A DNA stretch of 64,000 bases from Hyphomicrobiales bacterium (GTDB taxonomy: Bacteria > Pseudomonadota > Alphaproteobacteria > Rhizobiales > Beijerinckiaceae). A model generated the notes under the pieces. That model searched no databases, had not been told where the DNA came from, and was given only the letters and a program-made list of their open reading frames with translations. Location: assembly GCA_016716745.1 (NCBI GenBank), contig JADJVD010000015.1:62001-126000 (forward strand), written 5' to 3'. A program made the translations under genes and the position numbers. Shown piece by piece: positions 1-7,669 of the stretch. The first letter of the stretch is position 1. Each line of letters begins with the position of its first letter.

Positions 1-160
1 CGGCGTGCCGGCCGTCGAAGACATGCCCGGCGAGGCCGCGGGCGGCGAGCGCCTCGGCCCTGGCGGGGCTGCGGGCGGTGGCGGCGACCGAGGCGCCGGG
101 CGGAAGGGTCGCGACGTAGCGGCCGGCGCTGTAGCCCATGCCGAAGACGAAGAGTTTCAT
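1..160 (-). CDS. NAD(P)-binding Rossmann protein, SDR type (partial, N-terminus only)
   Basis: Only the first 53 codons are inside the window; the gene runs off the left edge. The protein opens with MKLFVFGMGYSAGRYVA, a beta strand followed by a glycine-rich turn (GMGYSAG), as in the dinucleotide-binding fold of atypical short-chain dehydrogenases of the YeeZ kind. Its ATG overlaps the queG stop (ATGA), so the two are probably translationally coupled. No substrate can be inferred. The fold call is fairly safe; the rest is not visible. Confidence 0.65.
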   Translation of the reverse strand, partial: MKLFVFGMGYSAGRYVATLPPGASVAATARSPARAEALAARGLAGHVFDGRHA

Positions 161-1377
161 CCCTGCCCCTCCCCGCGCGCCGCCTCATCGAGGCTCTCGC
201 GCCATTCCGCGCGCACCGTCTCGTCCGCCTCCGCCGCGAGGCCGACGCGCGCCTCCTCCGCGAACCTGTCGCGCGCCAGCAGCCGGGACAAGGCCCATAT
301 CGCCGCGCCGCGCACCAGCGGAGAGGCGTCGGCGAGGCGCGCGCGCGCCGATTCCGCCAACGCGGGATCGCCGGAATTGCCGCAGGCGACCATCACGTTG
401 CGCACAAATCTGTCGCGCCCCACGCGCTTGACGGGCGAGCCCGAGAACAGCGTGCGGAAGCCCGCCTCGTCGAGCGCCGCGAGCATGGCGAGCGGCGGGG
501 CGAGGAGATCGGCGCGGGCCTGCAACTTCGCCTCGCGCGCCATCTCGGCGAATTTGTTCCATGGACAGGCGGCGAGGCAATCGTCGCAGCCATAGATGCG
601 ATTGCCCATGGCGGCGCGAAACTCGCGCGGGATCGGGCCCTTGTTCTCGATGGTCAGGTAGGAAATGCAGCGCCGCGCGTCGAGAAGGTAGGGCGCGGGA
701 AAGGCGCGTGTCGGGCAGGCGTCGAGGCAGGCGCGGCACGATCCGCAATGGTCGGCCTCCTCCGCGTCGAAGGGCAGGTCGAGCGTCGTGAAGATCGCCC
801 CGAGGAACAGCCAGGAGCCGAAGTCGCGCGAGACGAGATTGGTGTGCTTGCCCTGCCAGCCGAGGCCGGCGCGGGCGGCGAGCGGCTTCTCCATCACCGG
901 CGCTGTATCGACGAAGACCTTGGCGTCCAGGACCCTCGCCTCGCCGCCTTTGGCCGCCTCGCGCAGCAGCCAGCCGGCGAGGCTCTTCATGCGGCCCTTC
1001 ATCACCTCGTGATAGTCGCGATGGCGTGCGTAGACCGAGATCGCCGCCGCGCTGCGTCGCGCCAGCGCTTCGCGAGGGTCCTCGTGCGGCCCGTAGTTCA
1101 TGCCCAGCATGACGATGGAGCGCAGCTCAGGCATCAGCGCGCGCGGGGCGGCGCGGCGCCCGTCCGCGTTCGCCATCCAGTCCATGTCGGCGTGGCGGCC
1201 CTCGGCCAGCCATGCGGCGAGACGGGTGGGAGTCTGCGGCTCAAGCTCCGGCGGAGCGATGCGGCAGAGGTCGAACCCCTCGACACGGGCGCGGGCGGCG
1301 AGCGCGACGACGAGCCTGCGTCCGGCATCCGCCGCCTGCGCCCGCGCCGATCCCGTCCGGTTGGTGGTCTGGTCCAT
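157..1377 (-). CDS. queG: Epoxyqueuosine reductase QueG
   Basis: QueG reduces epoxyqueuosine to queuosine in tRNA, the last step of Q synthesis, using cobalamin and two [4Fe-4S] clusters. The 406-residue protein carries both cluster motifs in the C-terminal half (CGSCRACLDACP and CDDCLAACPW), followed by a HEAT-like helical tail that binds tRNA. I start at the ATG at 1377 (MDQTTNRTG), which gives a normal family length; the frame is open further upstream but would add about 78 residues overlapping the uppP start region. It is divergent from uppP and coupled by a 4-base overlap to the following SDR-type gene. Confidence 0.95.
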   Translation of the reverse strand: MDQTTNRTGSARAQAADAGRRLVVALAARARVEGFDLCRIAPPELEPQTPTRLAAWLAEGRHADMDWMANADGRRAAPRALMPELRSIVMLGMNYGPHEDPREALARRSAAAISVYARHRDYHEVMKGRMKSLAGWLLREAAKGGEARVLDAKVFVDTAPVMEKPLAARAGLGWQGKHTNLVSRDFGSWLFLGAIFTTLDLPFDAEEADHCGSCRACLDACPTRAFPAPYLLDARRCISYLTIENKGPIPREFRAAMGNRIYGCDDCLAACPWNKFAEMAREAKLQARADLLAPPLAMLAALDEAGFRTLFSGSPVKRVGRDRFVRNVMVACGNSGDPALAESARARLADASPLVRGAAIWALSRLLARDRFAEEARVGLAAEADETVRAEWRESLDEAARGEGQG

Positions 1378-1555
1378 GCGCTCCGGCCGATCCCCTCGCC
1401 CCGGTATAGCGCGAACGGCCGGGGAGCGCCCGCTCGCCGGCTTTGAACCGGTCGCGCGCCCCGTATAAAACCGCTGCGCCGGCGGACGACCCGATTCGCG
1501 CCCTCCCGTTCGCGGCGATTGCAAGGGAAGGCGCCGCGGGACGGGATTTCGCCGC

Positions 1556-2359
1556 ATGTCCTCCATTGAAATTCTGAAGGCGCTTTTTCTCGGCGCTGTC
1601 GAGGGGTTCACGGAATTCCTTCCGGTCTCGTCGACAGGTCACCTTCTGCTGATCGGCCATTTCATCGGCTTCGAATCGAAGGGCAAGAGCTTCGAGATTC
1701 TCGTCCAGCTCGGCGCGATCCTCGCCATCCTCTTGGTCTATTCCGGCAAGCTGATCGCGATCGCGCGCGCGCTGCCGACGAGCGAGCGGGCGCGCCACTT
1801 CGTCAAGAACGTGCTTGTCGCCTTCCTGCCGGCGATGGTGCTGGGCGGGCTGTTCGGCGGCGTGATCAAGGGCGTGCTGTTCAATCCGCTGATCGTCTGC
1901 GTGATGCTGGTGCTCGGCGGACTCTTGCTGATCGTCATCGACGATCTGCCGCTCGAGGCGCGCTATCACGACGTGATGGATCTGCCGACAATGACGGCGC
2001 TGAAGATCGGCGCGATCCAGTGTCTGGCGATGATTCCGGGCGTCTCGCGCTCGGGCGCGACGATCGTCGGCGCGATGGCGATGGGCGCCGACAAACGCAC
2101 GGCGGCCGAGTTCTCCTTCTTCCTCGCCATGCCGACGATGGCCGGCGCGTTCGGTTACGACCTGTTGAAGAACTACAAGAATCTCGACTGGAACGACGGC
2201 ATGCTGATCGTCGTCGGCTTCGCCGCCGCCTTCGTGTCGGGCCTGATCGTGGTGCGCGGATTCTTGGGTTTCGTGTCGAAGCACGGCTTCCTGCCGTTCG
2301 CGTGGTGGCGCATCATCGTCGGGCTGGCGGGCCTTGCCGGACTGTTCGTCTACGGCTGA
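1556..2359 (+). CDS. uppP: Undecaprenyl-diphosphatase UppP (BacA)
   Basis: This integral membrane enzyme dephosphorylates undecaprenyl diphosphate to recycle the lipid carrier of peptidoglycan and polysaccharide synthesis; it also gives bacitracin resistance. The 267-residue protein has the usual length and several hydrophobic segments. Both signature regions are visible: EGFTEFLPVSSTGHL at residues 16-30 and IPGVSRSGAT around residue 160, which hold the catalytic Glu, Ser and Arg. It ends 27 bp before the ribokinase gene on the same strand, so the two may be co-transcribed. Confidence 0.96.
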   Translation: MSSIEILKALFLGAVEGFTEFLPVSSTGHLLLIGHFIGFESKGKSFEILVQLGAILAILLVYSGKLIAIARALPTSERARHFVKNVLVAFLPAMVLGGLFGGVIKGVLFNPLIVCVMLVLGGLLLIVIDDLPLEARYHDVMDLPTMTALKIGAIQCLAMIPGVSRSGATIVGAMAMGADKRTAAEFSFFLAMPTMAGAFGYDLLKNYKNLDWNDGMLIVVGFAAAFVSGLIVVRGFLGFVSKHGFLPFAWWRIIVGLAGLAGLFVYG

Positions 2360-2386
2360 GCCGGCGCGGGGTCGGAGGGCAAGCGG

Positions 2387-3310
2387 ATGATCGTCGTCTT
2401 CGGCTCCATCAATCTCGATCTCGTCACCGAAGTGGCCGCGATCCCGCGACCGGGCGAAACGGTTCTGGGGCCGGGCTACGCGAAGATCCCCGGCGGCAAG
2501 GGCGCCAATCAGGCGCTGGCGGCGCGGCGCGCGGGCGCGCGGGTCGCGCTCGTCGGCGCGACGGGACGCGACGATTTCGCCGAGGCGGCGCTGGCGCTGC
2601 TGGCGGCCGACGATGTCGACCTGACCGGCGTCGCGCGCGTCGAGGCGCCGACCGGGGCCGCCTTCATCGCCGTCGACGCCAGGGGCGAGAACGCCATCGT
2701 CGTCGCCTCGGGCGCCAACGCCTTCGCGCGCGCCGACGGGCTCGCAGCGGTCCCGCTCGGGCCGAACGACACGCTGCTGCTGCAACGCGAGACGCCGGAC
2801 GCGGAGAACCTCGCCGCCGCGCGGCGCGCCAAGGCCGCCGGCGCGCGCGTCGTGCTCAATCTCGCGCCCGCGGGCGCGTTGTCGGAGGCCTGGCTCCGGA
2901 CGCTCGACGTCCTCGTCCTCAACGAGCACGAGGCGGCTGCGCTCGGCGCGGCGACGGGCGTCGGATCGGCGCCCGACGCGGTGGCGCGGGCGATCGACGC
3001 GCGCCACGGGGTCGCCTGCGTCGTCACGCTCGGCGCCGAGGGCGCCATCGCCTGGACGGGCGGCGTGCGGCGCGAGGCGCCGGCGCCGACGATCGAGGTC
3101 GTCGACACGACCGGGGCGGGCGACGCCTTCGTCGGCGCCTTCGCCGCCGCGCTCGATCACGGTCTGCACATCGGCGGCGCGCTGTTGCGCGGCGTGGCGG
3201 CCGGCGGCCTCGCCTGCACGAGGCACGGCGCGCAGACGAGCCTGCCGCGCGCGCCCGAGATCGAGGCGCTGGCGCTGAAAATCGGCGCGGCCGATCTCAT
3301 TCGCGGCTGA
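2387..3310 (+). CDS. rbsK: Ribokinase (PfkB family)
   Basis: Predicted ATP-dependent kinase of ribose, 307 residues. The N-terminal sugar-binding signature GGKGANQA and the C-terminal signature DTTGAGDAFVG (residues 240-250, catalytic base Asp246) are both intact. It opens with VFGSINLDLV, typical of ribokinases. No ribose transporter or rbsD lies nearby, so the in vivo substrate could be another pentose or nucleoside; the symbol rests on family resemblance. Confidence 0.85.
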   Translation: MIVVFGSINLDLVTEVAAIPRPGETVLGPGYAKIPGGKGANQALAARRAGARVALVGATGRDDFAEAALALLAADDVDLTGVARVEAPTGAAFIAVDARGENAIVVASGANAFARADGLAAVPLGPNDTLLLQRETPDAENLAAARRAKAAGARVVLNLAPAGALSEAWLRTLDVLVLNEHEAAALGAATGVGSAPDAVARAIDARHGVACVVTLGAEGAIAWTGGVRREAPAPTIEVVDTTGAGDAFVGAFAAALDHGLHIGGALLRGVAAGGLACTRHGAQTSLPRAPEIEALALKIGAADLIRG

Positions 3311-3365
3311 GCGTTTACCGGTCGGCAAGCGCACGCGGCCAGAATGCGCCCGAAAGGATTCGGCC

Positions 3366-3941
3366 ATGATGGACGTCGTCGCCAAGACGGCGGCAGGAGT
3401 CGCCGCCATCGCCGTCGTCACCGTCTACGCGGTGACATATGCGACGCAGCAGCGCGGCCTCGCCAACGCGCCGGCGCAGGCGCAGACGCAGGCGAGTTCT
3501 CGCCCCATTCCCTACGCGACCTCGCGCGCGCCGGACGTGGTTGCGCCGCGCGCGGCCGCGCGCAACGGCGGGGCGGTCGTCCTGAAGGCGATTCGCAACG
3601 GCCATTATGTCGGGCAATTCGAGGTGAACGGTCGGCGCATCCCGATGATGATCGACACCGGCGCGAGCATGGTCGCGCTGAGTTACGAGGACGCGCAGAA
3701 GGCCGGCATCGCCACCTTCCCCTCCGATTTCATCTACACGACCAGCACGGCGAACGGCGAGGCGAAATACGCGCTGACGAAGATCCCGGAAATACGGATC
3801 GACACCATCGTCCTGCACGACGTCGATGCGGCCGTCATGCCGAAAGGCGCCATGCAGGGCAGCCTTCTGGGCATGACCTTCCTGAAGCGCCTGTCGGGCT
3901 TCGAGATCGTCAACGGGGATACGCTCTATCTGAAGCCCTGA
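3366..3941 (+). CDS. Membrane-anchored retropepsin-like aspartic protease
   Basis: A 191-residue protein with one N-terminal membrane segment (about residues 8-26), an Ala/Gln/Pro-rich linker and a single retropepsin-like domain. The catalytic motif IDTGAS is at residues 96-101, and a second family motif, LLGMTFLKRL, lies near the C-terminus. This is the clan AA, TIGR02281-type family common in alphaproteobacteria; members act as dimers in the periplasm and their substrates are mostly unknown. It is convergent with the HAD gene, with only 4 bp between the stops. Confidence 0.88.
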   Translation: MMDVVAKTAAGVAAIAVVTVYAVTYATQQRGLANAPAQAQTQASSRPIPYATSRAPDVVAPRAAARNGGAVVLKAIRNGHYVGQFEVNGRRIPMMIDTGASMVALSYEDAQKAGIATFPSDFIYTTSTANGEAKYALTKIPEIRIDTIVLHDVDAAVMPKGAMQGSLLGMTFLKRLSGFEIVNGDTLYLKP

Positions 3942-3945
3942 GGCC

Positions 3946-4568
3946 TCACGCCGGGAAGCCCGCGGCCGCCAGATCGCGCCGGAGCGTCGGCGGATCGACG
4001 AACCGGACGGCGCGAAGTCCGGCGGCGCGCGCCCCCTCGACATTGGCGGCCACGTCGTCGACGAAGAGGCAGCGCTGCGGGGCGAGGCCATAGCGCTCGC
4101 AGAAAATACGGAAGATCGCCGCATCCGGCTTCAGCAGCCCCTCCGCGCCGGAGACGACCACGCAGCGAAACATGCGAAGACATTCGTAACGCTGTTGCGC
4201 GATCGGAAATTTCTCGTGCGAGAAATTGGTGATCGCATAGACGGGAACGCCCGCGGCGACGAGCGCGCGCATCAACGCGACCGAGCCCTCCACCTCGCCC
4301 GCCACCGTCTCATCCCACCGCGCGTCGAACGCCTCGATTTCGGCGCGCCACTCCGGCCAGCGGCGCGCGAGCAGATCCACCGCGTCGGCCCAGCGGCGGC
4401 CGCGATCCTGCTCGCGATTCCAGGCGGGCGTGCAGACATGGGCGAGGAACCATTCCATCGCCGCCTCGTCGGCGAAGATGCGGCGATACAGATGGCGGGA
4501 TTCCAGTCCAGCAGGACCTCGCCGATATCGAACACGACGACATCGGGCGCGGCGGGCGAATCGGGCAT
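3946..4568 (-). CDS. HAD-superfamily phosphatase, one apparent frameshift
   Basis: The frame from ATG 4568 reads MPDSPAAPDVVVFDIGEVLL, with the HAD nucleophile motif DIGEV, up to DWNP, then goes out of frame. The natural continuation (HLYRRIFADE) is in the next frame and runs to the stop at 3946. Adding one base in the GGG run at 4497-4499 (plus strand) restores a 207-residue protein with motif III (KPDAAIF) and motif IV (FVDDVAANV). This looks like a YihX/GPP-type phosphatase of unknown substrate. I favour a sequencing indel over a real pseudogene because the rest of the protein is well preserved. Confidence 0.82.
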
Positions 4569-4644
4569 CGGGGTTCCTCGGCGGCGACGCGCCACGCAAT
4601 CACGCGGCGCGGCCGGGCGCAAAGGCCCGCGCCCGGCGCAACAA

Positions 4645-4670
4645 AAAGGGGAGCCGCGAGGCTCCCCTTT
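4645..4670 (-). terminator. Rho-independent terminator of the TadG/TadE-like genes
   Basis: A perfect 8-bp GC stem (4648-4655 with 4660-4667) with a GCGA loop is flanked by A/T pairs. On the minus strand it is followed by a run of T (4647-4643). It lies just downstream of the TadG-like stop at 4699, so it most likely ends that transcript before the HAD gene. Confidence 0.85.
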
Positions 4671-4698
4671 CCGTCCAAGGCCTGCGGCGGCGTCGGCT

Positions 4699-5391
4699 TT
4701 ACGGGAACACCGCATTGCAGGTGTTGCCGCCGAGTCCGCCATTGGTCGTGATGCGCGCGACGGAGCGCGGCTTCATGTAGGTGGTCTGCTTCAGCGTGAA
4801 CGAGCTCGCGCCGCTGCCGATCTCGCGGAAGGTGCCGCCGAGCAGCGGCGTGTAGTCGTAGGTCACGTCCGCGATGATGACCGAGCTCGAGGCCGAGACC
4901 AGACCGACCGGGATCGTCGTGAGCGAGGGCGCGGTGCCGTTCGGCGTCTGCGTCAACTGTCCGCAGGCGCGCAGCGAACCGTTGCGCGTCACCGACCAGT
5001 CGACCAGCGCGCGAACCGTGCCGCTCACCGTCGAGAAGACGACGCTGGTGACGGTCATGCGGGCCGTGCTGGCGTTGAACGGCGCCATCACCGCGCCGGC
5101 GGCGTCGAAGATGTTGTTCATCTCGGCCGCCGAGACAGTCGCGGTGGCCTGCGAGGTCAGATCGGAGAGCGAACGGGCGAGAATGGCGACCTTGCGGCTC
5201 GCCTGAAAGCCCTGCGTGACCTCGAGGCAGCCGAAATAGGCGACCAGCATCACGGGCAGGACCAGGGCGAATTCGACCGCGGCGAGGCCGCGCCGGTCGG
5301 CGCGCAGCTTGCGCAGCAGCGCGCGCGCGCGGCGCACGATGCGGCGGTTGGCGATCGGGGCGGAGAGAGCCGGAGACTTCATGACGCTCAC
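4699..5391 (-). CDS. TadE/TadG-like pilus assembly protein (second of pair)
   Basis: A 230-residue protein with a short basic N-terminus, then RRGLAAVEFALVLPV and one membrane segment (about residues 34-58), the TadE-like minor pseudopilin signature with Glu at position 5 after the Gly. The remaining ~170 residues are extracytoplasmic and Ser/Thr-rich. It is shorter than true TadG and has no von Willebrand domain. It starts 3 bp after the preceding TadE-like gene ends and is followed by a terminator. It is expected to help assemble or tip the Flp pili encoded at 6.9-7.6 kb. Confidence 0.85.
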   Translation of the reverse strand: MSVMKSPALSAPIANRRIVRRARALLRKLRADRRGLAAVEFALVLPVMLVAYFGCLEVTQGFQASRKVAILARSLSDLTSQATATVSAAEMNNIFDAAGAVMAPFNASTARMTVTSVVFSTVSGTVRALVDWSVTRNGSLRACGQLTQTPNGTAPSLTTIPVGLVSASSSVIIADVTYDYTPLLGGTFREIGSGASSFTLKQTTYMKPRSVARITTNGGLGGNTCNAVFP

Positions 5392-5394
5392 TCC

Positions 5395-5982
5395 TCAGAA
5401 GGGTTCGTTGCGGAAGACCGCAGTCGCCATCAGAATGCGCTTGCGGCCGTTGAGATCGATCGTGCCCTCGGTGCCGAGCAGCGACACGTAGACCGGCATC
5501 GGATAGACCGCGCGCACGATGATGATGTCGCCAGGCGCGCCGGGGTTGTAGCCGAAGTTCGACGTGTCGAGCACGCCGCCGGAAACCGGCTTCGACATGT
5601 CCGCGTCCTGGAACGAGGCGATGCTGCGCACGTCGATCTTGACCTGCGAGCAGTCGATGAAGGTCGGCAGCAGCGAGTTCGCGCCGTTGCACATGATCTG
5701 GTCGCGGAACGCCTCGGCGTTCGTGATCGCGCCGTTGCCCTGGACCTGACCGGTGAGAATCTTGCGCGCCGAATCCGACAGCGCCGTTTCGAGCGCCTGG
5801 CCGGCGAAGAAGGCGAACGCAGTTTCGAGCACGGCGAACAGGGTGCCGAAGAACGGCACCGACACCATGGCGAATTCAACGCTTGTCACGCCGTCGCGGT
5901 TTCTGCGGAACCGCCGGAGCAGCTCCAGCGGGGTGACGCGCGCGCCCTTGGTCGGCGCGGACGTCGTGGTTGTCGTGTCCAT
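5395..5982 (-). CDS. TadE-like pilus assembly protein (first of pair)
   Basis: A 195-residue protein. I chose the ATG at 5982 (MDTTTTTSAP) because a strong AAGGAGG sequence sits 5 bases ahead of it. After a basic stretch (LLRRFRRNRDG) comes VTSVEFAMVSVPFFG and a hydrophobic helix, the pseudopilin-like segment of TadE. The C-terminal part is secreted and holds two cysteines (IMCNGANS and FIDCSQ) that could form a disulfide. It forms a two-gene operon with the downstream TadG-like gene. Confidence 0.87.
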   Translation of the reverse strand: MDTTTTTSAPTKGARVTPLELLRRFRRNRDGVTSVEFAMVSVPFFGTLFAVLETAFAFFAGQALETALSDSARKILTGQVQGNGAITNAEAFRDQIMCNGANSLLPTFIDCSQVKIDVRSIASFQDADMSKPVSGGVLDTSNFGYNPGAPGDIIIVRAVYPMPVYVSLLGTEGTIDLNGRKRILMATAVFRNEPF

Positions 5983-6120
5983 ACGAACCTCCTTGACGCA
6001 AGCCTTGGCGGGGCGTCTGGCAGGCACGATAGGGACAACACATTGAAGGCGCGTTACGCCGCATGCCGAGAAAGCGGGCGCTGCGTTTAACGGCTTATTT
6101 ACGAATGGCTGTTCGCCGTC

Positions 6121-6600
6121 TCAGCGCTGGGCGGAGGGCGTGGCGAGGCCGAGGCGACCGGTGATCTGATCGCGCGCGCGCTCGTAGGTCTGCTGGCCGT
6201 CGCCAAGCTGGAGCGAGGTCACGCATTTGGGCGAGCAGCTCAGCGATTCACGCTCGAGGCCACGCTGCACGAGCAGCATCGCGCCGTTGGTGCCGACCCG
6301 GATCGACGATTCGGCGACGAGTTCGCCCTTCTTGTCGAGCGCAATCAGATTGGTCTGGCCGTAGCCCTTGCCGGTGATCACCATCGAGCCCGACGCCTTG
6401 AGCATGGTGACGTCGGCGATCGCCGGATTGCCGACGATCAATGTCTGAGCGTTGGCGGGAATGCGTGCGACCTTGGCCTGATCGAGCGCAACCTCGATCG
6501 CGTCGTCGGCGCGCGCCGGCGCAAGGCCGACAAGAGCCAGCGCGGCGACGCCGCCCATGGCGACGCACATCCTCTGAAGCCGCTTTGCTGTGCTGCCCAT
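6121..6600 (-). CDS. CpaC/RcpA-type pilus secretin N-terminal domain protein (stand-alone)
   Basis: A 159-residue secreted protein starting at ATG 6600 (MGSTAKRLQRM), with a signal peptide ending near LAPARA. The mature part (IEVALDQAKVARIPANAQTL, VGNPAIADVTML) matches the N-terminal domain that precedes the secretin channel in CpaC. No channel domain follows, so this is the stand-alone form. Two cysteines (LSCSPKCV) lie near the end. It is divergent from the Flp pilin array across a 340-bp regulatory region. A role in Flp pilus biogenesis is inferred from domain and position. Confidence 0.85.
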   Translation of the reverse strand: MGSTAKRLQRMCVAMGGVAALALVGLAPARADDAIEVALDQAKVARIPANAQTLIVGNPAIADVTMLKASGSMVITGKGYGQTNLIALDKKGELVAESSIRVGTNGAMLLVQRGLERESLSCSPKCVTSLQLGDGQQTYERARDQITGRLGLATPSAQR

Positions 6601-6940
6601 CCTCGAAACTCCGGCGCGAGCCAACCCGTATTCACCAACACTACACCCTAAAATGGTGAACGGATGGTTGCCGCCGCGCGCGCCGGCAAGACCGCGTCGA
6701 CGCGGCCGCGCCTGCGGCTTTCGACGCACCGGCGGCGAGCGCCGGCCCGGCTGGCGACGCCTCGACATTTTCGCGGATCGGTTCAACCGATCGTCAACCA
6801 CGGGCCAAGAGCCCCTGGTCTGCACGCCGCATTCGAGAACCGGATTCGGCATGCATTAATTTTTGCGGCCGATGGTCCTCGTCAGCGGGAGGCAAAACGG
6901 CCCGCGACCTCGCAGGGTCCACGACAGGAGCAATGGAGCA
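6601..6940. promoter_or_regulatory. Divergent promoter region of the pilin array and CpaC-like gene
   Basis: A 340-bp stretch with no convincing gene. It must hold the promoters of both divergent transcripts. The base composition near 6630-6660 is noticeably less GC-rich, and a 7-bp inverted repeat, TTCACCA (6631-6637) and TGGTGAA (6654-6660), lies 31 bp upstream of the CpaC-like start. The repeat could bind a regulator of pilus expression. I could not identify convincing -35/-10 boxes for the pilin side. Confidence 0.5.
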
Positions 6941-7099
6941 ATGACCAAGATTTTCGCTTTCGCCAAGGACGAGTCCGGCGCCACCGCGATCGAGTACGGC
7001 CTGATCGCCGCTCTCGTCGGCGTCGCCATCATCACCGCCGTCACGACGCTCGGCACGAAGCTGTCGTCGACGTTCGGCAACGTCTCCGCGAAGCTCTGA
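6941..7099 (+). CDS. Flp/Fap-type major pilin, copy 1
   Basis: A 52-residue Flp pilin. The leader MTKIFAFAKDESG is followed by the prepilin peptidase site G^ATAIEYGLIAAL, with the Flp-specific Glu5-Tyr6 after cleavage, then a single hydrophobic helix and a short tail ending NVSAKL. ATG 6941 is chosen because of the GGAG just upstream. It differs from copies 2 and 3 in a few residues (KDES for KNES, SSTFG for SGTFG). It would be exported and assembled by a Tad machine whose ATPase, membrane core and peptidase genes are not in this window. Confidence 0.93.
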   Translation: MTKIFAFAKDESGATAIEYGLIAALVGVAIITAVTTLGTKLSSTFGNVSAKL

Positions 7100-7130
7100 T
7101 CCCTCGCAGGATCGGTTCGATCATCCCAAT

Positions 7131-7152
7131 GCGGAGGCGCTCGCGCCTCCGC
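7131..7152 (+). promoter_or_regulatory. Hairpin in first pilin spacer
   Basis: A perfect 9-bp stem GCGGAGGCG / CGCCTCCGC with a CTCG loop, between pilin copies 1 and 2. No U-tract follows. It may stabilise the 3' end of the upstream pilin mRNA or attenuate transcription into the next copy. Confidence 0.6.
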
Positions 7153-7178
7153 CCATTCAAGACACTGGAGCACATGAC

Positions 7179-7337
7179 ATGAGCAAGATTTTCGCCTTCG
7201 CCAAGAACGAGTCCGGCGCCACCGCGATCGAGTACGGCCTGATCGCCGCCCTCGTCGGCGTCGCCATCATCACCGCCGTGACGACCCTCGGCACGAAGCT
7301 CTCCGGCACGTTCGGCAACGTCTCCGCGAAGCTCTGA
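7179..7337 (+). CDS. Flp/Fap-type major pilin, copy 2
   Basis: A 52-residue Flp pilin with leader MSKIFAFAKNESG and mature start ATAIEYGL. ATG 7179 is the in-frame start; an earlier ATG at 7174 is out of frame. CTGGAG a few bases upstream serves as the ribosome site. The mature helix is the same as in copy 1, and the tail reads LGTKLSGTFGNVSAKL. It is the second member of the tandem array, and the hairpins on both sides suggest that the copies could be differentially processed from one transcript. Confidence 0.93.
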   Translation: MSKIFAFAKNESGATAIEYGLIAALVGVAIITAVTTLGTKLSGTFGNVSAKL

Positions 7338-7369
7338 TCCCTCGCAGGATCGGTTCGATCATCCCCAAT

Positions 7370-7391
7370 GCGGAGGCGCTCGCGCCTCCGC
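7370..7391 (+). promoter_or_regulatory. Hairpin in second pilin spacer
   Basis: The same 9-bp stem and CTCG loop as the hairpin in the first spacer, duplicated with the unit. It lies between pilin copies 2 and 3. Confidence 0.6.
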
Positions 7392-7417
7392 CCATTCAAG
7401 ACACTGGAGCACATGAC

Positions 7418-7576
7418 CCGAGCAAGATTTTCGCCTTCGCCAAGAACGAGTCCGGCGCCACCGCGATCGAGTACGGCCTGATCGCCGCCCTCGTCGGCGT
7501 CGCCATCATCACCGCCGTGACGACCCTCGGCACGAAGCTCTCCGGCACGTTCGGCAACGTCTCCGCGAAGCTCTGA
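7418..7576 (+). pseudogene. Flp pilin copy 3, start codon lost (CCG for ATG)
   Basis: The reading frame from AGC at 7421 to the stop at 7574-7576 is intact and almost identical to copy 2, but the initiator is CCG (7418-7420) where copy 2 has ATG. The ATG at 7413-7415 is out of frame. The third codon is ATT, a possible but poor start that would remove two leader residues. Either this copy is silent and serves as a donor for gene conversion, or the two substituted bases are an assembly fault where near-identical repeats were merged. A good terminator follows. Confidence 0.75.
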
Positions 7577-7605
7577 TCCCTCGACGGTCGCAAGACCGGA
7601 CGACG

Positions 7606-7641
7606 ACGGCCCCGGAGGCGACTCCGGGGCCGTTTGCTTTT
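7606..7641 (+). terminator. Rho-independent terminator of the pilin array
   Basis: A perfect 12-bp stem (7606-7617 with 7622-7633) with a GCGA loop, followed by GTTTGCTTTT. It lies 30 bp after the copy 3 stop, which supports one transcript for all three pilin units. Confidence 0.92.
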
Positions 7642-7669
7642 CGTCTCGCCGATCAGGGAAAGGCGCCGC

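Larger units (their letters stand above)
6941..7576 (+). repeat. Three tandem Flp pilin units (about 239 bp each)
   Basis: The units start at 6941, 7179 and 7418. Each contains a 159-nt pilin frame; units 1 and 2 also carry a nearly identical 79-80 bp spacer with a hairpin. Units 2 and 3 are almost identical, including synonymous positions, while unit 1 differs at scattered sites. The second spacer has one extra C, and unit 3 has CCG in place of the ATG. This is a recent tandem duplication on top of an older one. Confidence 0.95.

Noticed and set aside
1241..3421. Long open frames on the opposite strand of uppP and the ribokinase
   Set aside because: They are shadows produced by the high GC content: very rich in Arg/Gly/Asp, no recognisable motifs, and they lie over genes with clear family signatures.
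6941..7576. Possible CRISPR or phage repeat array
   Set aside because: The repeat units are full pilin genes with spacers that are themselves identical; nothing like short repeats with unique spacers.
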